NCBI RefSeq assembly: GCF_030733425.1
Contig: NZ_JASHIZ010000018.1
Coordinates: forward strand, 31,667-95,666
Direction of reading: 5' to 3'
Length of the DNA stretch: 64,000 bases
DNA from: Roseovarius sp. MMSF_3350
Lineage (GTDB): Bacteria; Pseudomonadota; Alphaproteobacteria; Rhodobacterales; Rhodobacteraceae
Part shown: in pieces, positions 37,999 through 47,677 of the stretch
How positions within the stretch are numbered: the stretch's first letter is position 1
Layout of the letters: each line of letters opens with the position of its first letter
The notes under the pieces: generated by a model
What the model was told of the DNA's origin: nothing
The model's database searches: none
The model's input: the letters and a program-made list of their open reading frames with translations, nothing else
Made by a program: the position numbers and the translations under genes

Positions 37999-38007
37999 TG
38001 TGGATAA
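37999..38007. promoter_or_regulatory. consensus DnaA box in the lexA-moeA gap
   Basis: TGTGGATAA is an exact reverse complement of the DnaA box TTATCCACA. It sits 20 bases beyond the SOS box, just outside the moeA stop. A single box may titrate DnaA or help control lexA; chance occurrence is possible. Confidence 0.35.
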
Positions 38008-38011
38008 GCGG

Positions 38012-39184
38012 TCAGATCGGAACGTATTCGATCCAGTCGCCCTGCGCCCGGGGAGCATCGTCGGCGGGCCGGATCAGCAGAGCATTGGCGCGGGCCAGCA
38101 CCGACAGCATGCCGCTGTCCTGGCTGCGTTCGGGCAGGATGGTGCCGTCCTCCACTTGTGCGCGCATGTAATGCTCGCGCGGGCCGCCGGGGCCCATGGC
38201 GGCAGCAAGCCTGGCAGAGAGACGCGGGGCAGGGTGTGCGCCGAGCCCCTGCATGGCGCGGATCATCGGGGCCATGAAGATGTGCCCGCAGACCATGGCC
38301 GAGACCGGGTTGCCGGGCAGGCCCAGCATGGCCGCGTTCCCCATCCGGCCCGCCATGAGGGGTTTGCCGGGGCGCATTTTTACCTTGTAGAAGGAGCGTT
38401 CCATGCCAAGATCGCCCGCCACCGCGCCGACGAGGTCATGATCGCCTACCGACGCGCCGCCGATGGTGATGACGAGGTCGGCGCCTTTCGCCAGGTCGAA
38501 AGCGGTCTCCAACGCTTCGCGGGTGTCGCCGGCGATGGGCAGCATCCGGGGCTCGGCCCCCAGAATGTCCAGAAGGGCGCAGAGGCCGAAGGAGTTGGAC
38601 GCGATGATCTGGTCCGGGCCGGGGTCCTCGCCGGGCATGACCAGTTCGTCGCCGGTGGCGATGAGGGCCACCTTGGGTTTGCGGGTGACGGTGACCTCGG
38701 CCACGTTCATCGACGCCAGAAGCGCCACATCCTCGGGGGAGAGCAGGCGGGGCGCCTCGATCCGGTCGCCGATGCGGAAGTCGTCGCCGCGGGGGCGGAT
38801 GTTCGGCTTCTCCTCCAGCCTGTCGCCCAGGGTGATGCGGTCGCCGTCGCGGGTGACGTCCTCCTGGATCACGACCTTGTCGGCGCCCTCGGGCACCGGC
38901 GCGCCGGTGAAGATGCGCACGGCCTGGGCCGCGCCGACGGAGCCCGCAAACCCATGCCCGGCGGCGGATTCGCCGATGACGTCGAAACTGGCGCCCGGTT
39001 TGGCCTCGGATGCCTTCAGCGCGTAGCCGTCCATTGAGGAAGCATCGAAGGGCGGCTGATCGCGCCGCGCCTCGGCATATTGCGCGAGGACCCGGCCATG
39101 CGCCTCGCGCAGGGGAACGGTTTCCGGCTCCAGAGGTGAGACGAGCGAGAAGAGATGGTCAAGGGCCTCGTCGACGGTGATCAT
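38012..39184 (-). CDS. moeA: molybdopterin molybdenumtransferase
   Basis: A 390-residue protein that inserts molybdate into adenylylated molybdopterin. Family motifs include [13 protein letters not shown] near residue 40, [18 protein letters not shown] near residue 95, [11 protein letters not shown] in the MoCF-fold domain and GKPLMAGRM, and a C-terminal beta domain. The start overlaps the moaC stop by 4 bases, coupling their translation. It is the last gene of the trpG-trpD-trpC-moaC-moeA run. Confidence 0.96.
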   Translation of the reverse strand: MITVDEALDHLFSLVSPLEPETVPLREAHGRVLAQYAEARRDQPPFDASSMDGYALKASEAKPGASFDVIGESAAGHGFAGSVGAAQAVRIFTGAPVPEGADKVVIQEDVTRDGDRITLGDRLEEKPNIRPRGDDFRIGDRIEAPRLLSPEDVALLASMNVAEVTVTRKPKVALIATGDELVMPGEDPGPDQIIASNSFGLCALLDILGAEPRMLPIAGDTREALETAFDLAKGADLVITIGGASVGDHDLVGAVAGDLGMERSFYKVKMRPGKPLMAGRMGNAAMLGLPGNPVSAMVCGHIFMAPMIRAMQGLGAHPAPRLSARLAAAMGPGGPREHYMRAQVEDGTILPERSQDSGMLSVLARANALLIRPADDAPRAQGDWIEYVPI

Positions 39185-39657
39185 TTCGCCTCGTAACGAC
39201 CTGATTTTCCGCCGTCTTTCAGCACAACGCGCAGCCCGCCGATTTCCATCGCGCGGTCCACGGCCTTGGCCATGTCATAGACCGTAAGGGCGGCGGTGCT
39301 GGCCGCGGTCAGAGCCTCCATCTCGACCCCGGTCTGGCCGGTGGTCTTGACGGTCGCCTCGATACGGATGCCGGGCAGGTCGGGGTCGGGAGTGAGTTCC
39401 ACCGCGACCTTGGCGATGGGCAGGGGGTGGCAGAGCGGGATCAGCTCGGACGTGCGCTTGGCGCCCATGATGCCGGCGAGGCGGGCGACGGACAGGACGT
39501 CGCCCTTCTTGGCGCGGCCTTCTGTAATGATATCATACGTTTCCGGCGCCATCTTGATGTGCGCCTCGGCCACCGCCACGCGGTTCGTCACGTCCTTGTC
39601 CGAGACGTCGACCATGTGCGCGTCGCCCTTGCCGTCGAAATGCGTCAGCCCGGCCAT
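39181..39657 (-). CDS. moaC: cyclic pyranopterin monophosphate synthase
   Basis: A 158-residue enzyme of the first molybdopterin step. The core is visible as [54 protein letters not shown] (catalytic region) and [24 protein letters not shown]. Length matches family. Its start shares the last base of the trpC stop region (both end at 39657), so translation is coupled with trpC, and its stop overlaps moeA. Confidence 0.97.
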   Translation of the reverse strand: MAGLTHFDGKGDAHMVDVSDKDVTNRVAVAEAHIKMAPETYDIITEGRAKKGDVLSVARLAGIMGAKRTSELIPLCHPLPIAKVAVELTPDPDLPGIRIEATVKTTGQTGVEMEALTAASTAALTVYDMAKAVDRAMEIGGLRVVLKDGGKSGRYEAK

Positions 39658-40472
39658 CAGACGTGCGCCGCCGAGGTGGAGCCCGACAGGATATCGCGGG
39701 TGGCGGCGGTGACGTTCTCCTGCCGCATCAGGCTTTCGCCGATGAGAAAGCAGCGGGTGCCGTAGCGTGCCATCTCGGTCAGGTCAGCATTGGTGTAAAG
39801 ACCGCTTTCCGAGATCAGCAGGTGCTCGATGGGGGCCAGCCGGGCCAGTCGCTTGGTCACGTCGAGCGAGGTCTCGAACGTGTTCAGATCCCGGTTGTTG
39901 ATGCCCAGAAGGTTGGATTTCAGCACGCCGGTGCGCTCCAGCTCTTCCTCGTTATGCACCTCGATCAGCGAGTCCATGCCTTGCGCGATGGCGGCCTCTT
40001 CAAGCTCGATCGCCTGAGCGTCGCTGACCGAGGCCATGATGATCAGGATGCAGTCGGCGCCCCAGGCGCGGGCCTCGACCACCTGGTAGGGGTCATAGAG
40101 GAAATCCTTGCGCAGCACCGGCAACTCGCACGCCTCGCGGGCCTGGACCAGGTACTCGGGCGCGCCCTGGAAGCTGGGCGTGTCGGTCAGGACCGACAGG
40201 CATGTGGCGCCGCCCTCGGCATAGGCGGCGGCGAGCGCGGCGGGGTCGAAATCCTCGCGGATGAGGCCCTTGGACGGGCTGGCCTTCTTGATCTCGGCAA
40301 TCAGGCCGAAGCCGGTCTTGCTGGCCTGCAGGAGTGCATCGCCAAAGGGGCGCACGGGCGGAGCGTTCGCGGCCTCGTTTTCCAACGTTTCCAAAGGCTT
40401 GTTGGCCTTGGCTGAGGCGACTTCCTCAAGCTTGTAGGCCTTGATCTTTTCAAGGATGGACGGCGTGCTCAT
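39657..40472 (-). CDS. trpC: indole-3-glycerol phosphate synthase
   Basis: A 271-residue TIM-barrel enzyme of tryptophan synthesis. Motifs are [57 protein letters not shown] and [19 protein letters not shown], with [12 protein letters not shown] at the C-terminal phosphate site. It is a single-function protein, not fused to TrpF. It overlaps trpD by 4 bases. Confidence 0.97.
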   Translation of the reverse strand: MSTPSILEKIKAYKLEEVASAKANKPLETLENEAANAPPVRPFGDALLQASKTGFGLIAEIKKASPSKGLIREDFDPAALAAAYAEGGATCLSVLTDTPSFQGAPEYLVQAREACELPVLRKDFLYDPYQVVEARAWGADCILIIMASVSDAQAIELEEAAIAQGMDSLIEVHNEEELERTGVLKSNLLGINNRDLNTFETSLDVTKRLARLAPIEHLLISESGLYTNADLTEMARYGTRCFLIGESLMRQENVTAATRDILSGSTSAAHV

Positions 40473-41491
40473 GCGGCCTCCGATGTTATTCTGGCAAGCG
40501 CTTCGATGCGCGATTTCGCGGCGCCGCTGTCGATACTGTCGCGGGCCTGTTCGACGCCTTGTCTGAGGTCGTCCGCGTGGCCCGCCACCACCAGCGCTGC
40601 GGCGGCATTGAGCAGCACGGCATCGCGATAGGCCCCCGGCGCCCCGTCCAGCAGGGCACGGAAGGCGCGGCCGTTCTCCTCGGGCGTGCCGCCCAGGATA
40701 TCCTCGAACGGGTGGACGGGCAGGCCCGCATCCTCGGGGTGGATTTCAGTTTCGCGGATCGTGCCGTCCTCTTCCAGCGCCGCCACCTGGCTGGGGGCGG
40801 AAATGCTTAACTCGTCCGTGCCGTCGCCACCGTGGACCAGCCAGGCGCGTTCGGACCCGAGTTTCCCAAGGGTTTCCGCCATGGGGCGGATGAGGTCGGG
40901 ACTGAAAGCACCCGTCAGCTGGCGCTTGACGCCTGCGGGGTTGGTCAGGGGGCCAAGGATGTTGAAGATCGTGCGCGTGCCAAGTTCCGCCCGGACGGGG
41001 CCGACATGGGCCATCGCGGGGTGATGCATCGGCGCCATCATGAAGGCGATACCGGCCTTTTCCAAAGCCTTTTCAACGACTTTCGGGCCGACCATCACGT
41101 TGACGCCCATCTGCGTCAGGGCATCGGCCGCGCCGGATTTGGAGCTGAGGTTGCGGTTGCCGTGCTTGGCCACCGGCACGCCCGCGCCCGCCACGACAAA
41201 GGCGGTAGCGGTCGAGATGTTGAGCGTGCCCTTGCCGTCGCCCCCGGTGCCGACGATGTCCATCGCGCCCTCGGGCGCGCGAACCTTGTTGCACTTGGCG
41301 CGCATCACGGCGGCGGCAGCGGCGTATTCGTCCACCGTCTCGCCGCGCGTGCGCAGGGCCATCAGGAAGCCGCCCATCTGCGCCGGCGTCGCCTCGCCCT
41401 CGAAAAGGGTGGTGAACGCGGCCTCCGCCTCTTCGCGGCTGAGCGCGCGGTCTGCGGCGGCGGCGATGAGGGGCTTCAGGCTGTCACTCAC
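40469..41491 (-). CDS. trpD: anthranilate phosphoribosyltransferase
   Basis: A 340-residue enzyme of tryptophan synthesis. The PRPP site is [28 protein letters not shown], with [21 protein letters not shown] and [21 protein letters not shown]. Start and stop overlap trpG and trpC by 4 bases on either side, so the three genes are translated as a unit. Confidence 0.98.
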   Translation of the reverse strand: MSDSLKPLIAAAADRALSREEAEAAFTTLFEGEATPAQMGGFLMALRTRGETVDEYAAAAAVMRAKCNKVRAPEGAMDIVGTGGDGKGTLNISTATAFVVAGAGVPVAKHGNRNLSSKSGAADALTQMGVNVMVGPKVVEKALEKAGIAFMMAPMHHPAMAHVGPVRAELGTRTIFNILGPLTNPAGVKRQLTGAFSPDLIRPMAETLGKLGSERAWLVHGGDGTDELSISAPSQVAALEEDGTIRETEIHPEDAGLPVHPFEDILGGTPEENGRAFRALLDGAPGAYRDAVLLNAAAALVVAGHADDLRQGVEQARDSIDSGAAKSRIEALARITSEAA

Positions 41492-42069
41492 GCGGGCACC
41501 TTCATCACGTCGAGGAAATTCCGCAAAAGGGCGTGCCCGTGTTCCGAGCGGATCGATTCGGGATGGAACTGCACGCCGTGGATGGGCAGCGATTTGTGTT
41601 GCAGTCCCATGATCGTGCCGTCGTCGAGTTCCGCCGTGATATCAAGCACATCCGGGCAGGTGTCGCGCGCCACGACAAGGCTGTGATAGCGCGTCGCCTC
41701 GAAGGGCGTGGGTAGCCCCGAGAAAACGCCCGCGGCGGTGTGGTGCATGGTGCCCATCTTGCCGTGCACGATGTCGGAATGGCGCGTGACGGTGCCGCCG
41801 AAGACCTCGCCGATGGCCTGATGTCCGAGGCAGACGCCCAAGAGCGGCGTGCGCGTGTCCGCCGCCGCCTCGATCAGGGCCTTGCAGATGCCCGCTTGCG
41901 ACGGCGTGCCGGGGCCGGGGGACAACAGGATGCCCGCGGGCTTCATCGCCATCGCCTCCTGCACGTCCAGCGCGTCGTTGCGGTGCACCTGCACGTTTGC
42001 GCCCAGCTCGCCCACGTATTGCACGAGGTTGTAGGTGAAACTGTCGTAGTTATCGATGAGCAGCAGCAT
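41488..42069 (-). CDS. trpG: anthranilate synthase glutamine amidotransferase subunit
   Basis: A 193-residue class I glutaminase supplying ammonia to TrpE. The nucleophile cysteine is in [12 protein letters not shown], the catalytic His-Glu in GVQFHPESI, and the oxyanion loop in [13 protein letters not shown]. The ATG at 42069 ([20 protein letters not shown]) is the family start; 10 in-frame codons upstream are not family-like. It could also serve folate synthesis as PabA, as is usual when only one copy is present. trpE is 4 kb away on the same strand. Confidence 0.96.
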   Translation of the reverse strand: MLLLIDNYDSFTYNLVQYVGELGANVQVHRNDALDVQEAMAMKPAGILLSPGPGTPSQAGICKALIEAAADTRTPLLGVCLGHQAIGEVFGGTVTRHSDIVHGKMGTMHHTAAGVFSGLPTPFEATRYHSLVVARDTCPDVLDITAELDDGTIMGLQHKSLPIHGVQFHPESIRSEHGHALLRNFLDVMKVPA

Positions 42070-42206
42070 GTCGCCAATTTCCCGTCCGTGCCGTGTCATT
42101 TCGGACCTATGACCCGGGGCTTCAATCGGGGTATAGATGCTCAGGGTTGCGCGGCAGGGTCAAGAGGCGCAAAACTGTTAAGAAAGAAATAAGGGGGGCA
42201 AAAGCA

Positions 42207-43799
42207 GTGTTACGCGGATTTCTTGCCGGAGTGGTGTCGGGAACGGCCTTGTCGGGAGTGCTTCTGGCCGGGGCCTCGGTGCTGAGCGGAATGCCGGGGG
42301 ATACCCCGCCCGAGGCGACACCGGTAGAAGTGCCGGCGGGGTCGGAGTTCGACCAGTCGCGCGACGATGACGCGGCCTCGCTGCCGCAGTTGCAGGACAC
42401 GCCCACGCCCGATGCCGTGCCGCAGGTGACCGCGCCCGAGCCTGACGACCTGAGTTCGTTGGACGGCGCTGACACCACCTCGTCGGGGCTGCCCGAAACC
42501 GGTCAGCCCGAGGTGGGCCTGAGCGCGCCGGAGGCACCGCAGGGTGACGGCGCCCTGAGTGTCGGCACCGAGGAGCCGGTGCTGCCCAACCCGCAGGCTC
42601 AGGCACCCGAGGCGCCGGCGGGCGAGGACGACCTGTCGATCTCGACCGAGCCGGCGCAGCCGGTGCTGCCCGAGGCGGAAGAGGAAAGTGCCGCGTTCCC
42701 CGAGCCGCAGGCCGAGCCTGAAGGCGCGGACGCGCGGGAGGCCGAGAGCGACGCGACCCCGGAGGCGGACAGCGAAACGCAGGCTGAGGCGGAGACCGAG
42801 GTTGGTGAAGAGACAACCCCGGACACCACGCCGGAAAGCACGCCGGAGTCCCCCGCCAGCGACGTGGCGACGCCGGAGCCGCAGGAGGATCCTGTCGTCG
42901 ATGCACCGCAGAACGCGGCAGAGCCCGCCACGCCTTCGGCAGAGGCGGGCGAGGATGCCGCCGAGGCCACGACCGAAGCGGCGGAAACCGGCACGATTGG
43001 CGACATCGCCGAAGGCGTGACCACCGACCGTCTGCCCACCGCCATCGACCCCGAACCCCAACCCGAGCCGGAGACCGGTGAGGTGGGGGCCGACGACGCG
43101 GCCGAGGAGACCGCGGCAGAAACCCTGCCGCCCGTCGAACGTTTCGCCGCGGAGTTCGAGAACCCCGAGAACAAACCGCTGATGTCGATCATCCTGATTG
43201 ACGACGGCACCAGCCCGATCGGTCCCGCCGCGCTGGGGGATTTTCCCTATCCGTTGAGCTTTGCCGTCGACGCCTCGCGCCCGGACGCGGCCGAAACTGC
43301 CGCCCGTTATCGCGATGCGGGGATGGAGGTGCTGGCCTTGGTCAACCTGCCGCAGAACGCCGCTGCCAGCGATGCGGAAACCTCGATGAGCGTATTCCTC
43401 GAGGCCGTGCCCGAGGCTGTGGCGGTGTTCGAAGGCACCGGAACGGGCCTTCAATCGAGCCGTGAAGCAGCCGAGCAGCTGGCGCCGATCCTGAAGGACA
43501 GCGGTCATGGCCTGGTGATGTTCCCCAACGGGCTGAACACCGCGCAGAAGCTCATCGCGCGCGAGGGCGTGCCCTCGGCCACGGTGTTCCGCGACTTCGA
43601 TTCCAACGGGCAGAGTGCGGCGGCGGTGCGCCGGTTCCTCGACCAGGCCGCGTTCCGCGCAGGGCAGGAAGAGGGCGGCGTGATCATGGTGGGCCGCCTG
43701 CGCCCCGACACGATCAGCGCGCTTCTGCTCTGGGGCCTGCAGGACCGCGCGGCCAGCGTGGCGCTGGCGCCGGTCTCGGCGGTGCTGACGGCCGAGTAG
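42207..43799 (+). CDS. divergent polysaccharide deacetylase family protein with long acidic linker
   Basis: A 530-residue protein. It starts with an N-terminal hydrophobic anchor (VLRGFLAGVVSGTALSGVLLAGASVLSG), then about 300 residues dominated by Glu, Pro, Ala, Asp and Thr with no regular fold, and ends in a YibQ/DUF610-type deacetylase-like domain (residues about 350-530; MSIILIDDGTSPIGPAALGDFPYPLSFAVD). The metal-binding histidines of true NodB deacetylases are not evident. GTG 42207 with AAGGGGGG 8 bases before is a better start than upstream codons. The protein should sit in the periplasm, probably acting on or sensing cell-wall polymers. It is divergent from trpG. Confidence 0.75.
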   Translation: MLRGFLAGVVSGTALSGVLLAGASVLSGMPGDTPPEATPVEVPAGSEFDQSRDDDAASLPQLQDTPTPDAVPQVTAPEPDDLSSLDGADTTSSGLPETGQPEVGLSAPEAPQGDGALSVGTEEPVLPNPQAQAPEAPAGEDDLSISTEPAQPVLPEAEEESAAFPEPQAEPEGADAREAESDATPEADSETQAEAETEVGEETTPDTTPESTPESPASDVATPEPQEDPVVDAPQNAAEPATPSAEAGEDAAEATTEAAETGTIGDIAEGVTTDRLPTAIDPEPQPEPETGEVGADDAAEETAAETLPPVERFAAEFENPENKPLMSIILIDDGTSPIGPAALGDFPYPLSFAVDASRPDAAETAARYRDAGMEVLALVNLPQNAAASDAETSMSVFLEAVPEAVAVFEGTGTGLQSSREAAEQLAPILKDSGHGLVMFPNGLNTAQKLIAREGVPSATVFRDFDSNGQSAAAVRRFLDQAAFRAGQEEGGVIMVGRLRPDTISALLLWGLQDRAASVALAPVSAVLTAE

Positions 43800-43947
43800 G
43801 GATTTTCGGTCCTGCGGTCCCTTGGTGGAATCCCGGCGGGCGCGGATATCCGCTCTTTCTGCGCCGATCGTTCAGGCCGGCCGCGCATCGGAGGGAACAG
43901 GCTGTGCCCTTCCCGTGTTGACTCCTCGATACCGAAAAGAGGACACC

Positions 43948-44124
43948 ATGGACCACGACGAGAAACCGAGCCGCGGTATGCCCCGCAGCCTGCTTTACGC
44001 GATGATCCCGATCGGCTTTGTCCTGCTGGTGGGGATCATGGTGTTGGGGGGCTTCTGGACCAATGAAGCCACGGAAGAGCCGAACGAGGTGGTCGAGGAG
44101 CCGCCTGCGCCGCTCGACCAGTAG
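43948..44124 (+). CDS. 58-residue single-pass membrane protein
   Basis: The start MDHDEKPSRGMPRSLLYAMIP leads into one membrane helix (about residues 16-37, IPIGFVLLVGIMVLGGFW) and an acidic, proline-rich tail. A GAGGACACC ribosome-binding site precedes ATG 43948; the longer in-frame upstream reading has no such signal. No family recognised. A GGAAC hexamer-like element 50 bases upstream may be a stress sigma-factor site. The small size and strong Shine-Dalgarno sequence support a real gene. Confidence 0.6.
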   Translation: MDHDEKPSRGMPRSLLYAMIPIGFVLLVGIMVLGGFWTNEATEEPNEVVEEPPAPLDQ

Positions 44125-44414
44125 GCTGTAAAAACCTTTGGCGTAAGCGGGTGCGCTTGGCCGTCCCCGGCATGCTGGAACCGATAATTGCAAGATCGTG
44201 ATAGACCCGAGTGCGCGGCGACGCGGTTCTCGGCTGATGTTTCGCGATGCGCACTCCGGTCCCGGCTGACATTGCGGTCTGCGCAACGCCGGTTGCGCCG
44301 TGCGCAAAAAATGTCGTAAAGGCGTTTGGTACGCAATCGCGTGTCCCGGCGAATTCCGCAGTGAACCCGGAATCGACCTTGACCGACAGGTCAGAACTCA
44401 GGACTGATATCTTC

Positions 44415-45509
44415 ATGGAAGCGCTTCGTCATCCACTGCAGCAGGACAGGCTTTCTGCGCTTCGCGACTTCGAGATCCTCGACACGGATCCGGAGCAGGA
44501 ATTCGACGAGATCGTAAAGCTGGCCGCCGCAGCCTGTGGCACGGCGATCTCGGTGGTCAATTTCATCGATGCGGAACGGCAATGGTTCAAGGCCGAAACC
44601 GGGCTTGGCGTGCGTGAGACGCCGCTGGCCACCTCGATCTGTGCCCATGTGATCCTGGAAGAGGAGTTTGCCGAGATCCAGGATACGCTTGCAGATCCCC
44701 GGATGCAGGACAACCCGCTGTGCTGTGGCGAGCCGGGCCTGCGCTTTTATGCCGGCGCGCTGCTGACCACGCAGGAGGGGCTGCCGCTGGGCACGCTGTG
44801 CGTTCTGGACTATGAGCCCCGCGAACTGACCCCCTTGCAACGCGACACGCTGCGGGTTCTGGCGCGGCAGGTCATGACCATGCTGGAGATGCGCAAGGCG
44901 CTGCGGTCGGCAGACATCCTGCGCCGCGAGGTGGATCACAGGGTCAAGAATTCGCTGCAATCGTTGTCGTCCTTCACCAATCTGCAAACCAGGGCGTTTG
45001 CGGCGGAGGAGGCGAAGCAGGCCCTGTCGATGGTCAAGACCCGGATCGACGCGCTGACGCAACTGCACGAGATGCTGTATCATTCCGACGAACACAGCGT
45101 GGTTGAATTGGGTCAGTATCTTGCCGGGGTCTGCGCGCGCCTTGAGGGTCTGGCGCCTGCCGGCGTCACGGTCGAGGTCGCGACAGTGCCGGTGTCGGTC
45201 GTGGCGCAGCAGGCGGTCGCCCTGGGCACTTTCGTGAACGAATTTGCCGCGAATTCCTTCAAGCACGGGTTTCCCGATGGGCAGGCGGGTGCGGTGATGA
45301 TCAATCTCGGGTTCGAACCGGATGGGCGCCTGCGGCTGACCTGTTCCGATACCGGTGTCGGTCTTCCGCCCGATCACGGGGCAAAGGCGACTGGCCTGGG
45401 CATGAAGGTCGCGGAAGTGGTCTGCATCGAGCTTGGCACTGAGCTGGACCTGCGGAACGGCGCCCAAGGTGTGGTTGCGACGCTGACATTCACACCCGAG
45501 GCACCATAG
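44415..45509 (+). CDS. GAF-domain sensor histidine kinase, HisKA_2/HWE type
   Basis: A 364-residue cytoplasmic kinase without membrane segments. Residues about 1-160 are a GAF domain, with VNFIDAERQWFKAETGL and TSICAHVILEEEFAEIQDTLADPR typical of this architecture. The phosphoacceptor is His175 in REVDHRVKNSLQSL, and the catalytic domain has NEFAANSFKHGF (N box), DTGVGLP and TGLGMKVAEV. This type is often an input to general stress or light responses in alphaproteobacteria. No response regulator is adjacent. The ATG at 44415 (MEALRHPLQQDRLSALRDFEILDTDPE) is chosen; 56 upstream in-frame codons lack coding character. Confidence 0.9.
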   Translation: MEALRHPLQQDRLSALRDFEILDTDPEQEFDEIVKLAAAACGTAISVVNFIDAERQWFKAETGLGVRETPLATSICAHVILEEEFAEIQDTLADPRMQDNPLCCGEPGLRFYAGALLTTQEGLPLGTLCVLDYEPRELTPLQRDTLRVLARQVMTMLEMRKALRSADILRREVDHRVKNSLQSLSSFTNLQTRAFAAEEAKQALSMVKTRIDALTQLHEMLYHSDEHSVVELGQYLAGVCARLEGLAPAGVTVEVATVPVSVVAQQAVALGTFVNEFAANSFKHGFPDGQAGAVMINLGFEPDGRLRLTCSDTGVGLPPDHGAKATGLGMKVAEVVCIELGTELDLRNGAQGVVATLTFTPEAP

Positions 45510-45560
45510 GCCGGTTCGGCTCGATGCTACGCTCGGTCCGGGAAAGCAGCGCCGCCCGGC

Positions 45561-46100
45561 TCAGGCCTCGCGCCATGTTCCCGGGTCGATCCCGTCCAGG
45601 CTGTAATCGCCCACCCGCCAGCGCACCAGCCGCAGGGTGGGGTGGCCGACATGCGCGGTCATACGGCGGACCTGCCGGTTGCGGCCTTCGGGGATGGTGA
45701 TCTCGAGCCAGCAATCGGGGACGGATTTGCGGAACCGCACCGGCGGGTCACGCGGCCAAAGGTCGGGCGGGCCGATGCGGCGGACCTTGGCGGGCCGGGT
45801 GGGGCCGTCCTTCAGCGTGACGCCGCTGGTCAGCGCATCGAGCGCGGTGGCGTCGGGGTCGCCCTCGACCTGCACCAGATAGGTTTTCTCGGTCTTGAAT
45901 TTCGGGTTCGACAGGCGCGCCTGAAGCTTGCCGTCATCGGTCAGCAGCAAGAGCCCCTCGCTGTCGCGGTCGAGCCGCCCGGCGGGATAGACGCCGGGGA
46001 TGTCGATATAGGTCGAGAGCGTGGGGCGCGTGCTGCCCTCGGTGCCCTTGTCGGTGAATTGCGACAGGACGCCCATGGGTTTGTTGAAGAGGATCAGCAT
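45561..46100 (-). CDS. 23S rRNA pseudouridine synthase, RluE/RsuA family
   Basis: A 179-residue pseudouridine synthase. The catalytic aspartate lies in [22 protein letters not shown], with [11 protein letters not shown] at the N-terminus and [23 protein letters not shown] near the end. The short, S4-domain-free build is like RluE, which modifies 23S rRNA at the peptidyl-transferase-adjacent helix. Exact target not certain. It sits between the histidine kinase and trpE. The start shares a weak upstream context with the pro-trpE repeat. Confidence 0.9.
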   Translation of the reverse strand: MLILFNKPMGVLSQFTDKGTEGSTRPTLSTYIDIPGVYPAGRLDRDSEGLLLLTDDGKLQARLSNPKFKTEKTYLVQVEGDPDATALDALTSGVTLKDGPTRPAKVRRIGPPDLWPRDPPVRFRKSVPDCWLEITIPEGRNRQVRRMTAHVGHPTLRLVRWRVGDYSLDGIDPGTWREA

Positions 46101-46135
46101 GGGATGCGGCGGGGGTACGCATAAGGCGCCGTGAT

Positions 46136-46154
46136 GGTGGGGTGAAACCCCACC
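46136..46154. repeat. palindromic repeat ending at the trpE stop
   Basis: A 19-base perfect palindrome with a 3-base centre, GGTGGGGT-gaa-ACCCCACC, followed by CTACG whose reverse complement carries the trpE TAG stop. The same core is present as GGCGGGGT-gaa-ACCCCGCC at 13587-13605, also followed by CCTACG. It probably acts as an mRNA 3'-end structure. Confidence 0.65.
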
Positions 46155-47666
46155 CTACGCGTTGCCGTTGCCGGTGAAGCGGGTGGCGTCGGCGGCGGCG
46201 CGGCGGATGGCGTTGGATTTGTGCACGGTCTCCATGTACTCGGCCTCGGCGTCGCTGTCATAGACCACGCCGCCGCCCGCCTGTATATAGAGTTTGCCGT
46301 CCTTCACCACCGCCGTGCGCAGGGCAATGCACACGTCCATGTCGCCGGTGCAGCTGAAATAGCCCACGCCGCCGCCATAGACGCCGCGCTTTTCGGGCTC
46401 CAGCTCGTCAATGATCTCCATCGCGCGGACCTTGGGTGCGCCGGATACCGTGCCCGCTGGCAGACCGGCCAGAAGGGCCGAGAGCGCGTCGTGATCCTCG
46501 GAAAGCTCGCCCACCACGTTCGACACGATGTGCATGACGTGGGAATAGCGCTCGATGATGAACTCTTCGGTGGGGCGCACCGTGCCGATCTTCGCCACGC
46601 GGCCCACGTCGTTGCGGCCCAGATCCAGCAGCATCAGGTGCTCGGCCAGCTCCTTTTGATCGCCCAGCAGGTCGGCCTCGTTGGCGCGGTCCTCTTCGGG
46701 AGTGGCGCCGCGGGGGCGGGTGCCGGCGATGGGGCGGATCGTGACCTCGCCCTCCATGACGCGGACAAGGATTTCGGGGCTGGCGCCCACCACCTGGAAG
46801 TCGCCGAAGTTGAAATAGAACATGAAGGGCGACGGGTTGGTGCGCCGCAGGCTGCGATACAGCGCGAAGGGCGGCTGCGGGAAATCCTGCGTCCAGCGCT
46901 GGCTGGGCACGACCTGAAAGATGTCGCCCGCGCGGATGTATTCCTTGGCCTGCTCCACCGCGGCCTTGTAGCCTTCGCGGGTGAAGTTGCTGACCGGCTC
47001 GCCCGCCTCGACCGCGTCGCGCAGGTCGCGGGCCTGCTGGGGCAGGGCGCGTTCGAGATCGCGCACCGCGTCCATCACCCGCTCGGCGGCCTGGGCATAG
47101 GCGGCGCGGGGGCTTTGCCCGTCGCTGACCCAGGCGGGGGCCACGACGATCACCTCGCCCTTGACCCCGTCCAGCACGGCCACCACCGAGGGGCGGATCA
47201 TCACGGCGTCGGGCAGGCCCAGCGGGTCGGGGTTCACGTCGGGCAGGTATTCCACCAGCCGGATCATGTCATAGCCCAGGTAGCCGAAGAGGCCGGCGCT
47301 GGCGGCAGGCAGATCGCCCGGCAGGTCGATGCGGCTTTCGGCGAGAAGCGCGCGCAGGGTGTCGAGCGGGGAGCCCTCCAGCGGCTCGAACGCGTCGCTG
47401 TCAAAACGCGCCTGTCGGTTGATGCGGCTGCTCTCGCCGTGGCACTGCCAGACGAGATCCGGTTTCATCCCGATCATCGAGTAGCGTCCGCGTACCTCGC
47501 CGCCGGTCACCGATTCCAGCAAAAACGCGTCGCGGGCCGCGCCCGTCAGCTTCAGCATCAGCGACACGGGCGTGTCCAGATCGGCGGCCAGCCGGGCGTA
47601 GACGACCTGGTTCTGTCCGGCCTCGTAGCCCTTGGCGAAATCCTCGAATGACGGGGTCAGGTCCAA
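46155..47666 (-). CDS. trpE: anthranilate synthase component I
   Basis: A 503-residue enzyme converting chorismate and ammonia to anthranilate. The chorismate-binding core is visible as FQVVPSQRWTQDF, IRPIAGTRPRGATPEEDRANEADLLGDQKELAEHLMLLDLGRNDVGRVA, and the C-terminal AGLPAGTVSGAPKVRAMEIIDELEPEKRGVYGG, IQAGGGVVYDSD. The N-terminal LMLKLTG(x)ARDAFLLESV matches the tryptophan-feedback site. It follows the PpiD-like gene after 11 bases. The trpGDC set lies 4 kb downstream on the same strand with unrelated genes in between. Confidence 0.97.
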   Translation of the reverse strand: MDLTPSFEDFAKGYEAGQNQVVYARLAADLDTPVSLMLKLTGAARDAFLLESVTGGEVRGRYSMIGMKPDLVWQCHGESSRINRQARFDSDAFEPLEGSPLDTLRALLAESRIDLPGDLPAASAGLFGYLGYDMIRLVEYLPDVNPDPLGLPDAVMIRPSVVAVLDGVKGEVIVVAPAWVSDGQSPRAAYAQAAERVMDAVRDLERALPQQARDLRDAVEAGEPVSNFTREGYKAAVEQAKEYIRAGDIFQVVPSQRWTQDFPQPPFALYRSLRRTNPSPFMFYFNFGDFQVVGASPEILVRVMEGEVTIRPIAGTRPRGATPEEDRANEADLLGDQKELAEHLMLLDLGRNDVGRVAKIGTVRPTEEFIIERYSHVMHIVSNVVGELSEDHDALSALLAGLPAGTVSGAPKVRAMEIIDELEPEKRGVYGGGVGYFSCTGDMDVCIALRTAVVKDGKLYIQAGGGVVYDSDAEAEYMETVHKSNAIRRAAADATRFTGNGNA

Positions 47667-47677
47667 CGCGGGTACCC

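Noticed and set aside
42210..43508. A Gly/Arg/Leu-rich 432-codon minus-strand frame opposite the acidic linker
   Set aside because: It is produced by the repetitive Glu/Ala/Pro codons of the plus-strand gene.
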